61,015 nucleotides of DNA. Origin: JBGRPZ01 sp041725955. GTDB taxonomy: Bacteria > Bacteroidota > Bacteroidia > Bacteroidales > JBGRPZ01. The notes beneath the pieces were generated by a model. That model worked only from the letters and a program-made list of their open reading frames with translations. It was not told the DNA's origin and did not search any database. Positions 17,424 through 26,370 of this stretch are shown here, piece after piece. Each line of letters begins with the position of its first letter. The first letter of the stretch is position 1. The DNA is taken from the NCBI GenBank assembly GCA_041725955.1, contig JBGRQE010000013.1, forward strand, positions 1 to 61,015, read 5' to 3'. The position numbers were made by a program, and so were the translations under genes.

Positions 17424-18332
17424 ATGTCTATGAAAAAAATGGAAACAGTTAAGCGTGCAGAAGGATTGATTCTTGCTGTTATTTCCAATGTTCTTTTTGG
17501 TTTTGCTTTAACCTGGAGTAAGCAATCATTAGATGGATATACACCAATTTCGGCGCTTTATGGAAGAGTCTTAATTGCCGTGATTTTCTTATTCTTATGG
17601 GGGTTAATCACTCATGGTTTGCAGCCAATCAAAAAGAAAGATGCCTGGCATTTTATTCTGGGAGCAATATTCTTACCTTTTTTATTCTATATATTGATTT
17701 TTGAAGGATTGGAGCATGTAGATGCAATATTGGGTGGTATATTGTTTAGTACCGTTACTTTGATGTCGCCTATTGCAGCCCATTTCTTTTTTCGGGAAAA
17801 GTTTCGGAAGTATTTCTTTATAGGATTGATTCTATCGTTTTTGGGTGTGGTTTTTTCTTTAACAAGCGGAAAGTTTAGTTTCTCTGCATCTCCGATTGGA
17901 GTTATTCTTCTTATTCTGTCTTCGGTTAGTTATGTTATGTATACGGTGATGGTGAAAAAGCTTTCTTATAGAAAATACAACAGTTTAAGTATTATTTTTT
18001 ATTTCAGTTTAATTGGTCTTGTCTTTTTAATTCCTGTATTGATTTATGACTGGCCTAACTTTATGGCTAAATCGCATTCTGAGTCTGCTTCGTGGGCTAT
18101 TTTCTTTATGGGATTTCTTTCTTCATTTATTGGCTTTGTAATGTATGCACGTTCTGTAAAGTTATTAGGAGCAGGAAAGGCAATGCTTTTTGTAAATCTT
18201 GTTCCTGTATTTGGGGCTGTAAGTGCTTTGTTTATTTTGGGAGAACGTTTTACTATACATAAATTGGTTGGATTGATTGTAGTTGTTATTGGATTATATG
18301 TATCTGATTTAAAGGCTAAGAAAAAAGTATAG
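17424..18332 (+). CDS. EamA/DMT family transporter
   Basis: This 302-aa inner-membrane protein has ten predicted helices in two EamA repeats (about residues 12-140 and 155-298). This is the layout of drug/metabolite exporters such as RhaT/YdcZ-like and amino-acid exporters. Typical blocks are ISNVLFGFALTWSKQSLDGY near residue 20 and a second-repeat motif SSFIGFVMYARSVKLLGAGK near 235. A second Met two codons in is an equally good start. The substrate cannot be told from sequence. It is separated by about 100 bp from the following secreted hydrolase gene; co-transcription is possible. Confidence 0.88.
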   Translation: MSMKKMETVKRAEGLILAVISNVLFGFALTWSKQSLDGYTPISALYGRVLIAVIFLFLWGLITHGLQPIKKKDAWHFILGAIFLPFLFYILIFEGLEHVDAILGGILFSTVTLMSPIAAHFFFREKFRKYFFIGLILSFLGVVFSLTSGKFSFSASPIGVILLILSSVSYVMYTVMVKKLSYRKYNSLSIIFYFSLIGLVFLIPVLIYDWPNFMAKSHSESASWAIFFMGFLSSFIGFVMYARSVKLLGAGKAMLFVNLVPVFGAVSALFILGERFTIHKLVGLIVVVIGLYVSDLKAKKKV

Positions 18333-18431
18333 TATTCATATTTTATATAGCTTATTTTGCTTGTGAATTAATTGTAATTATGTTTATTTCGCATTTCTTA
18401 TTTATTGTTGAAACTAATTTGCAAGATAAAG

Positions 18432-19664
18432 ATGAGTTGGAGGTATTGTTTAGTTTTTGTGTTTATAGCCTTTTGTGCTAAGGTGTCTTTGGCATGCACT
18501 ACTGCTGTTGTTTCTGGAAAATATACTAAAGATGGCAGACCTTTATTGTGGAAATTGCGTGACACAGATACTGAAGATAATAAAGTGGTTTATTTGCTAG
18601 ATGGCGAACTTAAAGGAATTGGATTGATTAATTCAAATGATGAAGATAAGGAACAGGTGTGGGCTGGATGCAACGAGTCTGGTTTTTCGATCATGAATTC
18701 TGCTTCCTTTAACTTACGGAATAATGATACCATAACTTACAGAGATCGCGAAGGTTTTTTGATGAAAGAAGCTTTGTTGGTGTGTAAAACTCTGCAAGAT
18801 TTTGAAACTTTCTTAAATGAATATCCAAAGCCAATGGGCATTGAGGCTAACTTTGGTGTTATTGATGCTGAAGGAGGTGCTGCTTATTATGAAACCAATG
18901 ATTATGGATATGTGAAGTTTGATGCCAACGACAAAAAGTTTGCCCCAAATGGATATATAATTCGTTCCAATTATTCTTATACAGGGAAAGAGAATAAAGG
19001 TTATGGCTTCATCAGATACGCTACTACTGAAGAGTTGTTTTATACGGCTGCAGGTTCAAATCAAATCGATCTTGATTTTTTTATAAAAGATCTAAGTCGA
19101 AGTCAATATAATTCACTGACAAAAGAGAATCTGTTTCAAAATTTGCCAGAGTCTGCTGAATTTACTTCTTATAAAAACAATCAGGATTGTATTTGCAGAA
19201 AGGGTACAACCAATTCTATAGTTTTTCAGGGTGTTCGTAAAGGTGAAGATGCTGCACTTACTACTATGTGGACTATTTTGGGTAATCCACTAAGCTCGGT
19301 TGCTATTCCTGTGTTTAATCTTACAGATGTTTCGCTTCCTTCGGTAATTACTGCCGATGGTGATGAAAATGCTTATTTGTGCGATCTTAGTTTGAAGTTG
19401 CTTGAAAAGATGTATCCTATAAGCAGAGGTTCAGGTGCTTCATATATCAATTTTAGCTTGGTTGCTAATCAAGAGGACAATGGTATTTATCAAAAGTTAA
19501 TTCCATATGAAAATAAGATTATTCGCAAGGGTCAATATTTTATTGAGCGTTGGAGAAAAGAAGGAGTGATTGATAAAAATGAATTGGCAAAGTATTATAA
19601 ATGGATTGATAAATTGGTGGTTGGCCGACTTACTAAAGTGGTGAAAAAGAATTTATTGAAGTAG
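18432..19664 (+). CDS. Secreted Ntn-type acyltransferase/hydrolase (C45-like)
   Basis: This 410-aa protein looks like the carcinine hydrolase/isopenicillin-N acyltransferase-like group of Ntn hydrolases. I chose the ATG at 18432 over a TTG at 18405, as it gives a normal signal peptide (residues 1-21, MSWRYCLVFVFIAFCAKVSL). The mature chain would begin with ACTTAVVSGKYTKDGRPLLW, so signal peptidase cleavage plus trimming could expose the nucleophilic Cys at the N-terminus, as the family requires. Further blocks are WAGCNESGFSIMNSASFN near residue 77 and ANFGVIDAEGGAAYYET near 140. The protein should act outside the inner membrane on an amide substrate. The substrate is unknown. A tandem repeat array follows the gene. 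Confidence 0.78.
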   Translation: MSWRYCLVFVFIAFCAKVSLACTTAVVSGKYTKDGRPLLWKLRDTDTEDNKVVYLLDGELKGIGLINSNDEDKEQVWAGCNESGFSIMNSASFNLRNNDTITYRDREGFLMKEALLVCKTLQDFETFLNEYPKPMGIEANFGVIDAEGGAAYYETNDYGYVKFDANDKKFAPNGYIIRSNYSYTGKENKGYGFIRYATTEELFYTAAGSNQIDLDFFIKDLSRSQYNSLTKENLFQNLPESAEFTSYKNNQDCICRKGTTNSIVFQGVRKGEDAALTTMWTILGNPLSSVAIPVFNLTDVSLPSVITADGDENAYLCDLSLKLLEKMYPISRGSGASYINFSLVANQEDNGIYQKLIPYENKIIRKGQYFIERWRKEGVIDKNELAKYYKWIDKLVVGRLTKVVKKNLLK

Positions 19665-19684
19665 TTTGTATGTGCTGTGTTGGC

Positions 19685-19799
19685 ATGCCTCGCTTTACGA
19701 TAGGGGCATGTTGTCGTAAAGGACAGGGGTATGTTGTCGTAAAGGACAGGGATATGTTGTCGTAAGGGACAGGGGTATGTTGTAGAAAGAGTAGGGTGT
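19685..19799. repeat. Tandem array of five 23-bp units
   Basis: Five consecutive 23-bp units start at 19685, 19708, 19731, 19754 and 19777. The central three differ at very few positions and begin ATGTTGTCGTAAAGGACAGG; the outer two are degenerate. The period is not a multiple of three, so the array is not a coding repeat. It fills most of the 137-bp gap between the convergent Ntn hydrolase and photolyase genes. No internal palindrome strong enough for a CRISPR-like repeat is present and there are no spacers. Confidence 0.9.
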
Positions 19800-19801
19800 G
19801 C

Positions 19802-21088
19802 TTATACAATGGCTTTATATCGTTTCATTGCTGCATCTTTTGCGATACGCCTGTCGATAATTGGTTTTGGATAGTCTTTAGTGTTTAATTCAGGGATAAA
19901 TGTAGTTATGTAACTATTATTTGGGTCGAATTTTTTCTGTTGAAGTTCTGGATTGAATATCCTAAAGTAGGGAACAGCATCGCAACCACAGCTTGCGGCC
20001 CATTGCCAGCCACCTACATTTGATGCAGTTTCGTAGTCGAGTAAATTTTCTTCAAACCATTGTTCACCCCATCTCCAATCTATAGATAATTCTTTGGTAA
20101 GGAAGCTTGCCGTAACCATCCGTAATCGGTTGTGCATATAATTAGTTTCTTTCAATTGTCTCATACCTGCGTCTACGAAAGGGAATCCTGTTTTGCCGTT
20201 TTTCCAGAGTTCAAAAAGATGTTCATTGTTGTCCCATTCAAGTTGATCGTATTTAGTTTTAAAAGATTTGTTGATAGTGTGAGGGAAGAAGAATAAAATC
20301 ATTATATAAAATTCTCTCCATACCAACTCATTTATAAATTTATCGTTTAAAGGAAGGCTTGCTTTTATAAGTTCTCTAATGCTTATGGTTCCGAAGCTTA
20401 GATGAACGCTTAGTTTTGAGGTTCCCTGTTGAAGAAAAGCAAGATCTCTGGTATTGTGATAGTTTTTTATAGTGTCGAGATTGATTTTTCTGGAAGGAAA
20501 AGCGATTCCAGATGATTTAAAACCAAGATCTTTCAATGTAGGATTTTTGAAATTGGGGATAGAAGTAAAGTTGTTATTTGTATAATTGTAAGGGGCAATG
20601 GGCTGCTCTAGCTCTTCAAATCTTTGCAGCCATTTTTTATAGTAAGGAGTAAATATGGTGTATGGAGTATTGTCGTTTTTCAAGACCTCTCCCTTTTCAA
20701 AGATTACACGATCTTTAAACGAAAGCAGTTTTATGTTATTAAGTTTGCAATAATCTTCCAGCTCTTTGTCAATAGTGGGTTTGTTGAGGTTATAATCATG
20801 ATTATAGAAAATAGTATCGACAAAATAATGGTTTTCGATAGTTTGGAGCGCTTCAATACTTTTGCCAGCAAACAAATGAATTATACCGTTATGAGGAGAA
20901 TTTCTGTTTAAACGTTCAATGTTATTCAGTATAAATTCAACTTTGGAGTTTTTATCACTTCTGTTATCATAATTGTTTAGATTGAAAACAGGAAGAATAG
21001 GTAAGTTAGTTTCCAGAGCCTTTTTCAGACCGTGATTGTCATGCCATCTTAAATCTTTTGAAAACCAAAATAAATTAATCTTTTTCAT
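19802..21088 (-). CDS. Deoxyribodipyrimidine photolyase/cryptochrome family protein
   Basis: This 428-aa flavoprotein is a class I-type photolyase/cryptochrome, which uses light to split cyclobutane pyrimidine dimers. It opens MKKINLFWFSKDLRWHDNHG, the antenna-binding N-terminal Rossmann domain. The FAD domain carries LVWREFYIMILFF near residue 250, GKTGFPFVDAGMRQL near 297, MHNRLRMVTASFLTKEL near 314 and WQWAASCGCDAVPYFRIFNP near 355, the last with the Trp tract of the electron-transfer chain. At 428 aa it is slightly short but complete. It overlaps the DUF1295 gene upstream by 14 bp, so the two are translationally linked. A DASH-type or single-strand DNA preference is not excluded. Confidence 0.93.
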   Translation of the reverse strand: MKKINLFWFSKDLRWHDNHGLKKALETNLPILPVFNLNNYDNRSDKNSKVEFILNNIERLNRNSPHNGIIHLFAGKSIEALQTIENHYFVDTIFYNHDYNLNKPTIDKELEDYCKLNNIKLLSFKDRVIFEKGEVLKNDNTPYTIFTPYYKKWLQRFEELEQPIAPYNYTNNNFTSIPNFKNPTLKDLGFKSSGIAFPSRKINLDTIKNYHNTRDLAFLQQGTSKLSVHLSFGTISIRELIKASLPLNDKFINELVWREFYIMILFFFPHTINKSFKTKYDQLEWDNNEHLFELWKNGKTGFPFVDAGMRQLKETNYMHNRLRMVTASFLTKELSIDWRWGEQWFEENLLDYETASNVGGWQWAASCGCDAVPYFRIFNPELQQKKFDPNNSYITTFIPELNTKDYPKPIIDRRIAKDAAMKRYKAIV

Positions 21089-21860
21089 TCTTTATCTTTT
21101 TAGGAGGCCAAGGAAAAAAAGAGTTGGTGGTTTGAATATAATAGGAATACCCTTTTTTATTTTTCATTAAATCCTTTTCCAGAAGGCTAACTCCTGATAC
21201 TTTCATCAATAGGATTGTCATAATTATTGGACTTATAAGAACGAATATTGTGTTATAATCAAGAGCGAATAAGCCGAAAGCCCACCATATGCAAGCATTA
21301 CCGAAATAGTTGGGGTGTCTGCTATACTTCCATAATCCGGTGTTGAGTACTTTCCCTTTATTTTGTTTATTCTTCTTAAATTCTGAAAGCTGAAGATCAG
21401 AAATGCTTTCAAACGCAAAACCTACAAGCCATAGTAGAATTGCAAAATAGTCTAAAATGTAAAATCTTTCAATCACTATTTGCGATATAAATATTGGAAT
21501 ACTAATTACCCATGCCAGAAATGCTTGTAGTATAAAAGTTTGGAAAAGGCTCTTCCACCAATATTTCTTTCCATAACGTTTTCTGAAGTTTTGATATCTG
21601 TAATCTTCTTTCTTTGTTCCATTTCGAATAATCAGATGAAGAAACAATCGAAACGCCCAAATGCAAAGAAGTATAAGAATTAGGTTTCCCTGAGGATTGT
21701 GGGGAGAAGGTATATTATAAATGATTCCGGCAACAACGAAAAATATACCCCAAAAAGGATCTACAATACTTACGTTTTTCAGAGGAATGCTAATAATCCA
21801 AAGGATAATACTTAAGATTAGGATTCCTATAAATCCAAGAAAGAAGGTGAGTATGGTCAT
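21075..21860 (-). CDS. DUF1295 membrane protein (steroid 5-alpha-reductase-like)
   Basis: This 261-aa protein has about six to seven membrane helices and the C-terminal signature of the DUF1295/steroid reductase/isoprenylcysteine methyltransferase superfamily. The signature is NTGLWKYSRHPNYFGNACIW near residue 172, followed by ISPIIMTILLMKVSGVSLLE near 210. That region binds NADPH or S-adenosylmethionine in relatives. An earlier RNGTKKEDYRYQNFRKRYGK block lies near residue 82. It sits between photolyase (14-bp overlap) and an SRPBCC gene (21-bp gap) on the same strand. The substrate is unknown; lipid or isoprenoid modification is inference. Confidence 0.85.
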   Translation of the reverse strand: MTILTFFLGFIGILILSIILWIISIPLKNVSIVDPFWGIFFVVAGIIYNIPSPHNPQGNLILILLCIWAFRLFLHLIIRNGTKKEDYRYQNFRKRYGKKYWWKSLFQTFILQAFLAWVISIPIFISQIVIERFYILDYFAILLWLVGFAFESISDLQLSEFKKNKQNKGKVLNTGLWKYSRHPNYFGNACIWWAFGLFALDYNTIFVLISPIIMTILLMKVSGVSLLEKDLMKNKKGYSYYIQTTNSFFPWPPKKIKNEKD

Positions 21861-21880
21861 AGCATTTATAGGTAATCGGT

Positions 21881-22309
21881 TTAGTTAAAGAAGCTTTTGT
21901 ATTTTCCCTTTCTAGCAAACATAAAAAGCCAAATCATAGGATATATTAAGTAGGACAGAACAACTGATCTTCCCTTAAAATGGATATCTTCTGTAATTAT
22001 AGAAGTAGAATTATTTTCTTTGATAATCCAATGTCTGTGTCTCCATTGCGCAAGTCCGAAAGGAAGGGTAATGCCTTCGTCGGTAAAATAACAGTAGTCA
22101 GGAGTTTCTTTTTTTTCTGTAATAATGCCTTTCCATTTCTGGTTGAAAGGAAATAGAATGACAAATCTGTGGCCGGGTTTGGTTCCCTGAAATTTCTTGA
22201 GTGTAAAGAATCTTTTACCAGGAGTAATTTTTTCGAACATTAATTTATCAAAAGATAGAAATACTTTCTTGTAATTTTGGTTTACTTTAGTAGATATTAG
22301 TAGTTTCAT
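21881..22309 (-). CDS. SRPBCC superfamily ligand-binding protein
   Basis: This 142-aa protein has the helix-grip (START/SRPBCC) pattern. An N-terminal strand is followed by helix YKKVFLSFDKLMFEKI, then strands with PGKRFFTLKKFQGTKPGH, and FGLAQWRHRHWIIKENNSTS near residue 82. Such proteins bind hydrophobic ligands and are often called ligand-binding or cell-division-inhibitor-like in annotations. There is no signal peptide. A hydrophobic C-terminal stretch (VVLSYLIYPMIWLFMF) may touch the membrane. It is the first gene of a three-gene unit with DUF1295 and photolyase, an association I recall from other marine Bacteroidota. The ligand and role are unknown. Confidence 0.78.
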   Translation of the reverse strand: MKLLISTKVNQNYKKVFLSFDKLMFEKITPGKRFFTLKKFQGTKPGHRFVILFPFNQKWKGIITEKKETPDYCYFTDEGITLPFGLAQWRHRHWIIKENNSTSIITEDIHFKGRSVVLSYLIYPMIWLFMFARKGKYKSFFN

Positions 22310-22412
22310 ATTGGCTCGGCATATTGTTTATGTACTACTTACTTGAACAAGGTAAAAAACCTTTTGTTTACTTTCAAGATGTTGAATGACAAAGAATTAA
22401 AAAGCTTTTCTT

Positions 22413-23231
22413 ATGAAGAAATTATTGTTTTTTTTATTGCTAATCCCCTTAACGTTTTCATGTAAAAAAGATAAAGATGAGAATGGAGGTGGGCCAAATT
22501 CACCTGCTCCAAAATACCCCATCTTTACTGAATTTAAAGAGATTAAGTCTGACGGCGATACTTATAAGTTAAAACTTTATACATATACCGAATTGCTTGA
22601 TGGGTATAATGTACTGAAGGTTGAGGTTTTCAATAATAAAGATTTACCAATTACTGATGTTGACCTGCAGATTACAGTTTCGGGTAGTAATAAAGAATCA
22701 TACCCCGTAAAAGCAGCGGTTAAGTATTCAAATAATGAAGGAAACTACTTTATAGCAGGATTAGTTTTTGATAATAAAACAAACACAAGTAAGAATTATA
22801 ATGTTGAAATTCTTATAAATCCACAAGTTGGAAATAGTGAGAAAGCTATATTTGATGCTTCTGTAAAAGATGTAAATTATAGCCGCATACAGAAATATAC
22901 CTCTACTACAGAAAAAACTGATTTTTACATTGCGCAAGTTCGTCCAATTATAGGAACCAAAGCCGGATTGTCTGATTATATTGTATTCTATATTGCTGTA
23001 AAAGACGATTCAGGTAAATGGGTTGCCGAAGATGAATTAAGTGTAATAGCAACACTTACTTATAAGGATCAAAAAGAGGACTTATCATTAATCAATGGAA
23101 AAGCAGGATTGTATACTTCATTGAATGCGATACGCTTTATTTCTGCCGATAAATATCAGATTGCATTAAGCTTGCTACGTGGAAGCAAAACCATAGCCAG
23201 TGATTTGAAATTTGAGTTTGAAATTGACTAG
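22413..23231 (+). CDS. Hypothetical lipoprotein
   Basis: This 272-aa protein has a clear lipoprotein signal, MKKLLFFLLLIPLTFSCKKD, with the lipidated Cys at residue 17, followed by a charged, Gly/Pro-rich linker. The mature part is mostly beta strand. Two roughly parallel halves can be seen, each with an ITxxDLQ/ELSVIATLTYKD-like strand and a later GNYFIAGLVF or GLYTSLNAIRF segment. That is the layout of tandem Ig-like or YtkA-like domains. I cannot name a family. It is a single gene, divergent from the photolyase unit and ending in a strong shared terminator. Confidence 0.65.
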   Translation: MKKLLFFLLLIPLTFSCKKDKDENGGGPNSPAPKYPIFTEFKEIKSDGDTYKLKLYTYTELLDGYNVLKVEVFNNKDLPITDVDLQITVSGSNKESYPVKAAVKYSNNEGNYFIAGLVFDNKTNTSKNYNVEILINPQVGNSEKAIFDASVKDVNYSRIQKYTSTTEKTDFYIAQVRPIIGTKAGLSDYIVFYIAVKDDSGKWVAEDELSVIATLTYKDQKEDLSLINGKAGLYTSLNAIRFISADKYQIALSLLRGSKTIASDLKFEFEID

Positions 23232-23258
23232 GGGACTTTCCTTATAGTGAAGAATTAC

Positions 23259-23303
23259 ACAGAGCTGTTGCAAAATAAATTAATTCTTTTGCAACAGCTC
23301 TGT
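23259..23303. terminator. Bidirectional terminator between lipoprotein and uvrA genes
   Basis: ACAGAGCTGTTGCAAAA (23259-23275) and TTTTGCAACAGCTCTGT (23287-23303) form a perfect 17-bp stem, with T's on the right. Confidence 0.92.
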
Positions 23304-23325
23304 TTTTGTAGTGATAGTATTATAG

Positions 23326-26154
23326 TTATTTATTGACTAGTTTTTCTATTAATGGCTCAGCGGTATACGATTTGCCATCTTTTATCAGATTTTCAGGAGT
23401 TCCTTCAAATATTATGTTTCCCCCATTTTCTCCTCCTTCTGGTCCTAGATCAATAATCCAATCGGCCGATTTTATGATATCCATATTATGCTCAATAACA
23501 ATCAAAGAATGACCGCGGTCGAGCAAAGCGTTGAGAGCGATCAGTAGTTTGTTGGTATCATGAAAATGCAGGCCTGTTGTTGGCTCATCAAAGATAAATA
23601 AACAAGGATCTTCATTCATTCCTTTGCTTAGGAAGTAGGCAAGTTTGATTCTTTGAGCTTCACCACCAGAAAGCGTAGAGGAGGGTTGACCCATTTGAAG
23701 ATAACCCAGGCCAATATCTTGTAGAGGTTTTAGTTTATGGATTATTTTGTCTTCAGCTTTACTTGTTTTTTCTGATGAGAAAAATTCGATTGCCTGATTT
23801 ATGGTAAGATTAAGAATGTCTGATATGTTCTTCTCTTTGTACTTAATATCTAATACTTCCTCTTTAAATCGTTTTCCGGTACATTCTTCACATGTCAGAA
23901 CGATGTCAGCCATAAATTGCATTTCTATCTTTACTGTTCCTTCGCCTTCACATGCTTCACATCTTCCTCCGGGAATGTTGAATGAAAAGAAGCCTGGAGT
24001 ATATCCTCTGGTTTTCGCAAGCTTCTGACTGGCGAATAATGTTCTGATATCGTCCCATGCCTTTACATATGTTGCCGGATTTGAGCGAGAGGATTTTCCT
24101 ATAGGGTTTTGATCTATATATTCAGTTGTTTTGATACTATTGATGCTGCCGCAGATCAAATCATGTTTCCCCGACTTGCCATTGAATCCACCTTGTATTT
24201 TCTTGAGTGTAGGATAAAGAACATCTTTGACAAGGGATGATTTTCCCGAACCACTAACTCCGGTAATTACATTCAGCACATGGAGGGGGAATTTAACATT
24301 TAGATTTTTAAGGTTGTTCTCACGAGCTCCTCTAAGTTCGATAAAGTCTTTCCATTTTCTTCTTGCTTGTGGAATTGGGATCTGTTTCTTGTTTTGGAGG
24401 TATAGAGCCGTTAAGCTTTTGTTGTCTTGCATTAGTTCTTTATAATCCCCTTGAAATACAATTTCTCCGCCAAGGGCACCAGCTCCAGGACCAATATCAA
24501 TTACATAGTCGGCGGCTTTGATTATTTCTTCTTCATGTTCAACCACAATTACAGTATTTCCAATATCGCGCAATTGCAGAAGTACTTTGATTAGTTTGTG
24601 GGTATCCTTATGGTGTAAACCAATACTTGGTTCATCCAAAATATACATAGATCCAACCAGGCTTGAGCCTAAAGATGTTGCCAGATTTATTCTTTGAGAT
24701 TCTCCTCCGGATAAAGAGGAAGATAAACGGTTTAGAGTAAGATATCCCAATCCAACATCAATAAGGAATTGGAGACGGTTGTTGATTTCGATTAGTAGAC
24801 GTTTGCTCGTTTCTTTATCGTAGTCGGAAAGATCTAGTTCAGAAAAGAAATTCTTTATTTCAGAAATAGGAAGGAGCACAATTTCCTGAATAGATTTTCC
24901 TCCAACCTTTACATATGCTGCATCTTTCCGTAGTCGGGTCCCATTACATTCCGGACAAGTTGTTTTTCCCCGATATCTGGATAACATCACTCTATATTGT
25001 ATCTTATAAGTGTTCTCCTCCAGCATTTGGAAAAACTGATTTAAACCATAGAAGTATTTATTTCCAGTCCATAGAATATTTTTTTGATCTTGACTAAGTT
25101 CGAAGTAAGGTTTGTGGATTGGGAAATTGAATTTATGTCCGTTGAGGACAAGTTTGTTCTTCCATTCACCCATTTTATCACCCTTCCAACAAGCGATAGC
25201 CCCGTCGAATATAGATAAGCTTTTGTTTGGGATTACTAGATTATGATCGATGCCTATTACACTTCCAAAGCCTTCACATGCTTTACATGCACCATAAGGA
25301 TTGTTGAAAGTAAACATGTTCGGACTTGGAATTTCAAACTTTATTCCATCGAGTTCATAATTGTTTGAGAAGTAATGCTCTTTATATGAATTATTTTGAT
25401 ATTCAAGAATCAGGCATTGGTTATTGCCTTCATAGTATGCTGTTTGTATGGAATCGGATAATCTGGAATCAAAATCAGAATCATTATGTTTTATTTTCAG
25501 GCGGTCAATTAGAATAAGGACTTGTTTTTTTTTGCTTATTTTTTTCTCAATTTCTGGAGTAATTTTATTTATATCGACAAGATTATCCTCAATAAACACC
25601 CTGTTTAAGCCTTGTTTAATTAGGATGTCTAGCTGTTCTTTTAGCTCAAAATCTTTCTTGATTTCCTTGGGTGCAAGGATTACTATTTTGGTATTTATGT
25701 CAAGTTTTTTACAACGGTCAATGACATTGCTAATAGAGTGTCTTTTGACTTCTTTAAAAGAAACGGGTGAGAAGGTTTTGCCAATTCTAGCATACAGCAG
25801 CTTTAAATATTCATAAATTTCTGTTGAAGTACCAACTGTAGATCTTGGGTTTTTTGTATTTACTTTTTGAGAAATTGCAATAGCAGGGGAAATTCCTTTA
25901 ATTGAATCAACTTCGGGCTTACTCATTCTACCTAGAAATTGTCGTGCATAGGAACTTAGACTTTCTACATATCTTCGCTGTCCGTTGGCATATAAGGTAT
26001 CGAAGGCAAGTGATGATTTGCCGCTTCCAGATAGTCCTGTAAATACGACCAATTTATTTCTGGGGATGTTGAGGGATATGTTTTTAAGGTTATGAACCCT
26101 TGCTCCTTGAATTTCTATAAATAATTTATTGTGCTTATTGTCTTTATTTTTCAC
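23326..26154 (-). CDS. uvrA: Excinuclease ABC subunit A
   Basis: This 942-aa protein is a full-length UvrA, the damage-recognition ATPase of nucleotide excision repair. It has two ABC modules: Walker A VFTGLSGSGKSSLAFDT near residue 36 with signature LSGGESQRINLATSLG near 483, and Walker A VITGVSGSGKSSLVKD near 634 with LSGGEAQRIKLAYFLSKG in the last quarter. Zinc modules are CKACEGFG near 289, CPECNGTRL near 408, and GGRCEACEGEGTV with CEECTGKRF in the second half. The UvrB-interacting insertion (about 130-250) is present but divergent, with AIAISQKVNTKNPRSTVGT before it. It is divergent from the sigma factor gene. Confidence 0.97.
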   Translation of the reverse strand: MKNKDNKHNKLFIEIQGARVHNLKNISLNIPRNKLVVFTGLSGSGKSSLAFDTLYANGQRRYVESLSSYARQFLGRMSKPEVDSIKGISPAIAISQKVNTKNPRSTVGTSTEIYEYLKLLYARIGKTFSPVSFKEVKRHSISNVIDRCKKLDINTKIVILAPKEIKKDFELKEQLDILIKQGLNRVFIEDNLVDINKITPEIEKKISKKKQVLILIDRLKIKHNDSDFDSRLSDSIQTAYYEGNNQCLILEYQNNSYKEHYFSNNYELDGIKFEIPSPNMFTFNNPYGACKACEGFGSVIGIDHNLVIPNKSLSIFDGAIACWKGDKMGEWKNKLVLNGHKFNFPIHKPYFELSQDQKNILWTGNKYFYGLNQFFQMLEENTYKIQYRVMLSRYRGKTTCPECNGTRLRKDAAYVKVGGKSIQEIVLLPISEIKNFFSELDLSDYDKETSKRLLIEINNRLQFLIDVGLGYLTLNRLSSSLSGGESQRINLATSLGSSLVGSMYILDEPSIGLHHKDTHKLIKVLLQLRDIGNTVIVVEHEEEIIKAADYVIDIGPGAGALGGEIVFQGDYKELMQDNKSLTALYLQNKKQIPIPQARRKWKDFIELRGARENNLKNLNVKFPLHVLNVITGVSGSGKSSLVKDVLYPTLKKIQGGFNGKSGKHDLICGSINSIKTTEYIDQNPIGKSSRSNPATYVKAWDDIRTLFASQKLAKTRGYTPGFFSFNIPGGRCEACEGEGTVKIEMQFMADIVLTCEECTGKRFKEEVLDIKYKEKNISDILNLTINQAIEFFSSEKTSKAEDKIIHKLKPLQDIGLGYLQMGQPSSTLSGGEAQRIKLAYFLSKGMNEDPCLFIFDEPTTGLHFHDTNKLLIALNALLDRGHSLIVIEHNMDIIKSADWIIDLGPEGGENGGNIIFEGTPENLIKDGKSYTAEPLIEKLVNK

Positions 26155-26204
26155 GCTTTTTGGTAATTTTAAGAAAATTTAACAAGTAAATAAGTAATTC
26201 TTAC

Positions 26205-26234
26205 TTGACTTTCGAATTATATGTCATATATTTG
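26205..26234 (+). promoter_or_regulatory. Bacteroidota promoter for the sigma factor gene
   Basis: CTTG with TTG at 26205-26207 stands 19 nt before TATATTTG (26227-26234), an exact -7 box. The untranslated leader would be about 130 nt, long enough for leader-based control. Confidence 0.6.
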
Positions 26235-26358
26235 CATTAAATAAAGAAATAAAGATAAGGTTTTAACGTTAAAAATCGATTTTAGTACAAAAAACCGAAA
26301 CAAGAGGCAGAATATCGTAAAAAAATTTACTCTTTTACACTTTACATTAACTTAAAAA

Positions 26359-26365
26359 AGGGAGG
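26359..26365 (+). promoter_or_regulatory. Strong Shine-Dalgarno site before the sigma factor gene
   Basis: AGGGAGG ends five bases before the ATG at 26371. Most starts in this window have A/T-rich leaders without such a site, as is usual in Bacteroidota, so this one stands out. Confidence 0.55.
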
Positions 26366-26370
26366 CTAGT

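Noticed and set aside
25448..25816. 122-aa open frame on the plus strand within uvrA
   Set aside because: It is antisense to conserved UvrA sequence and has no family features or signals; it is a shadow frame.
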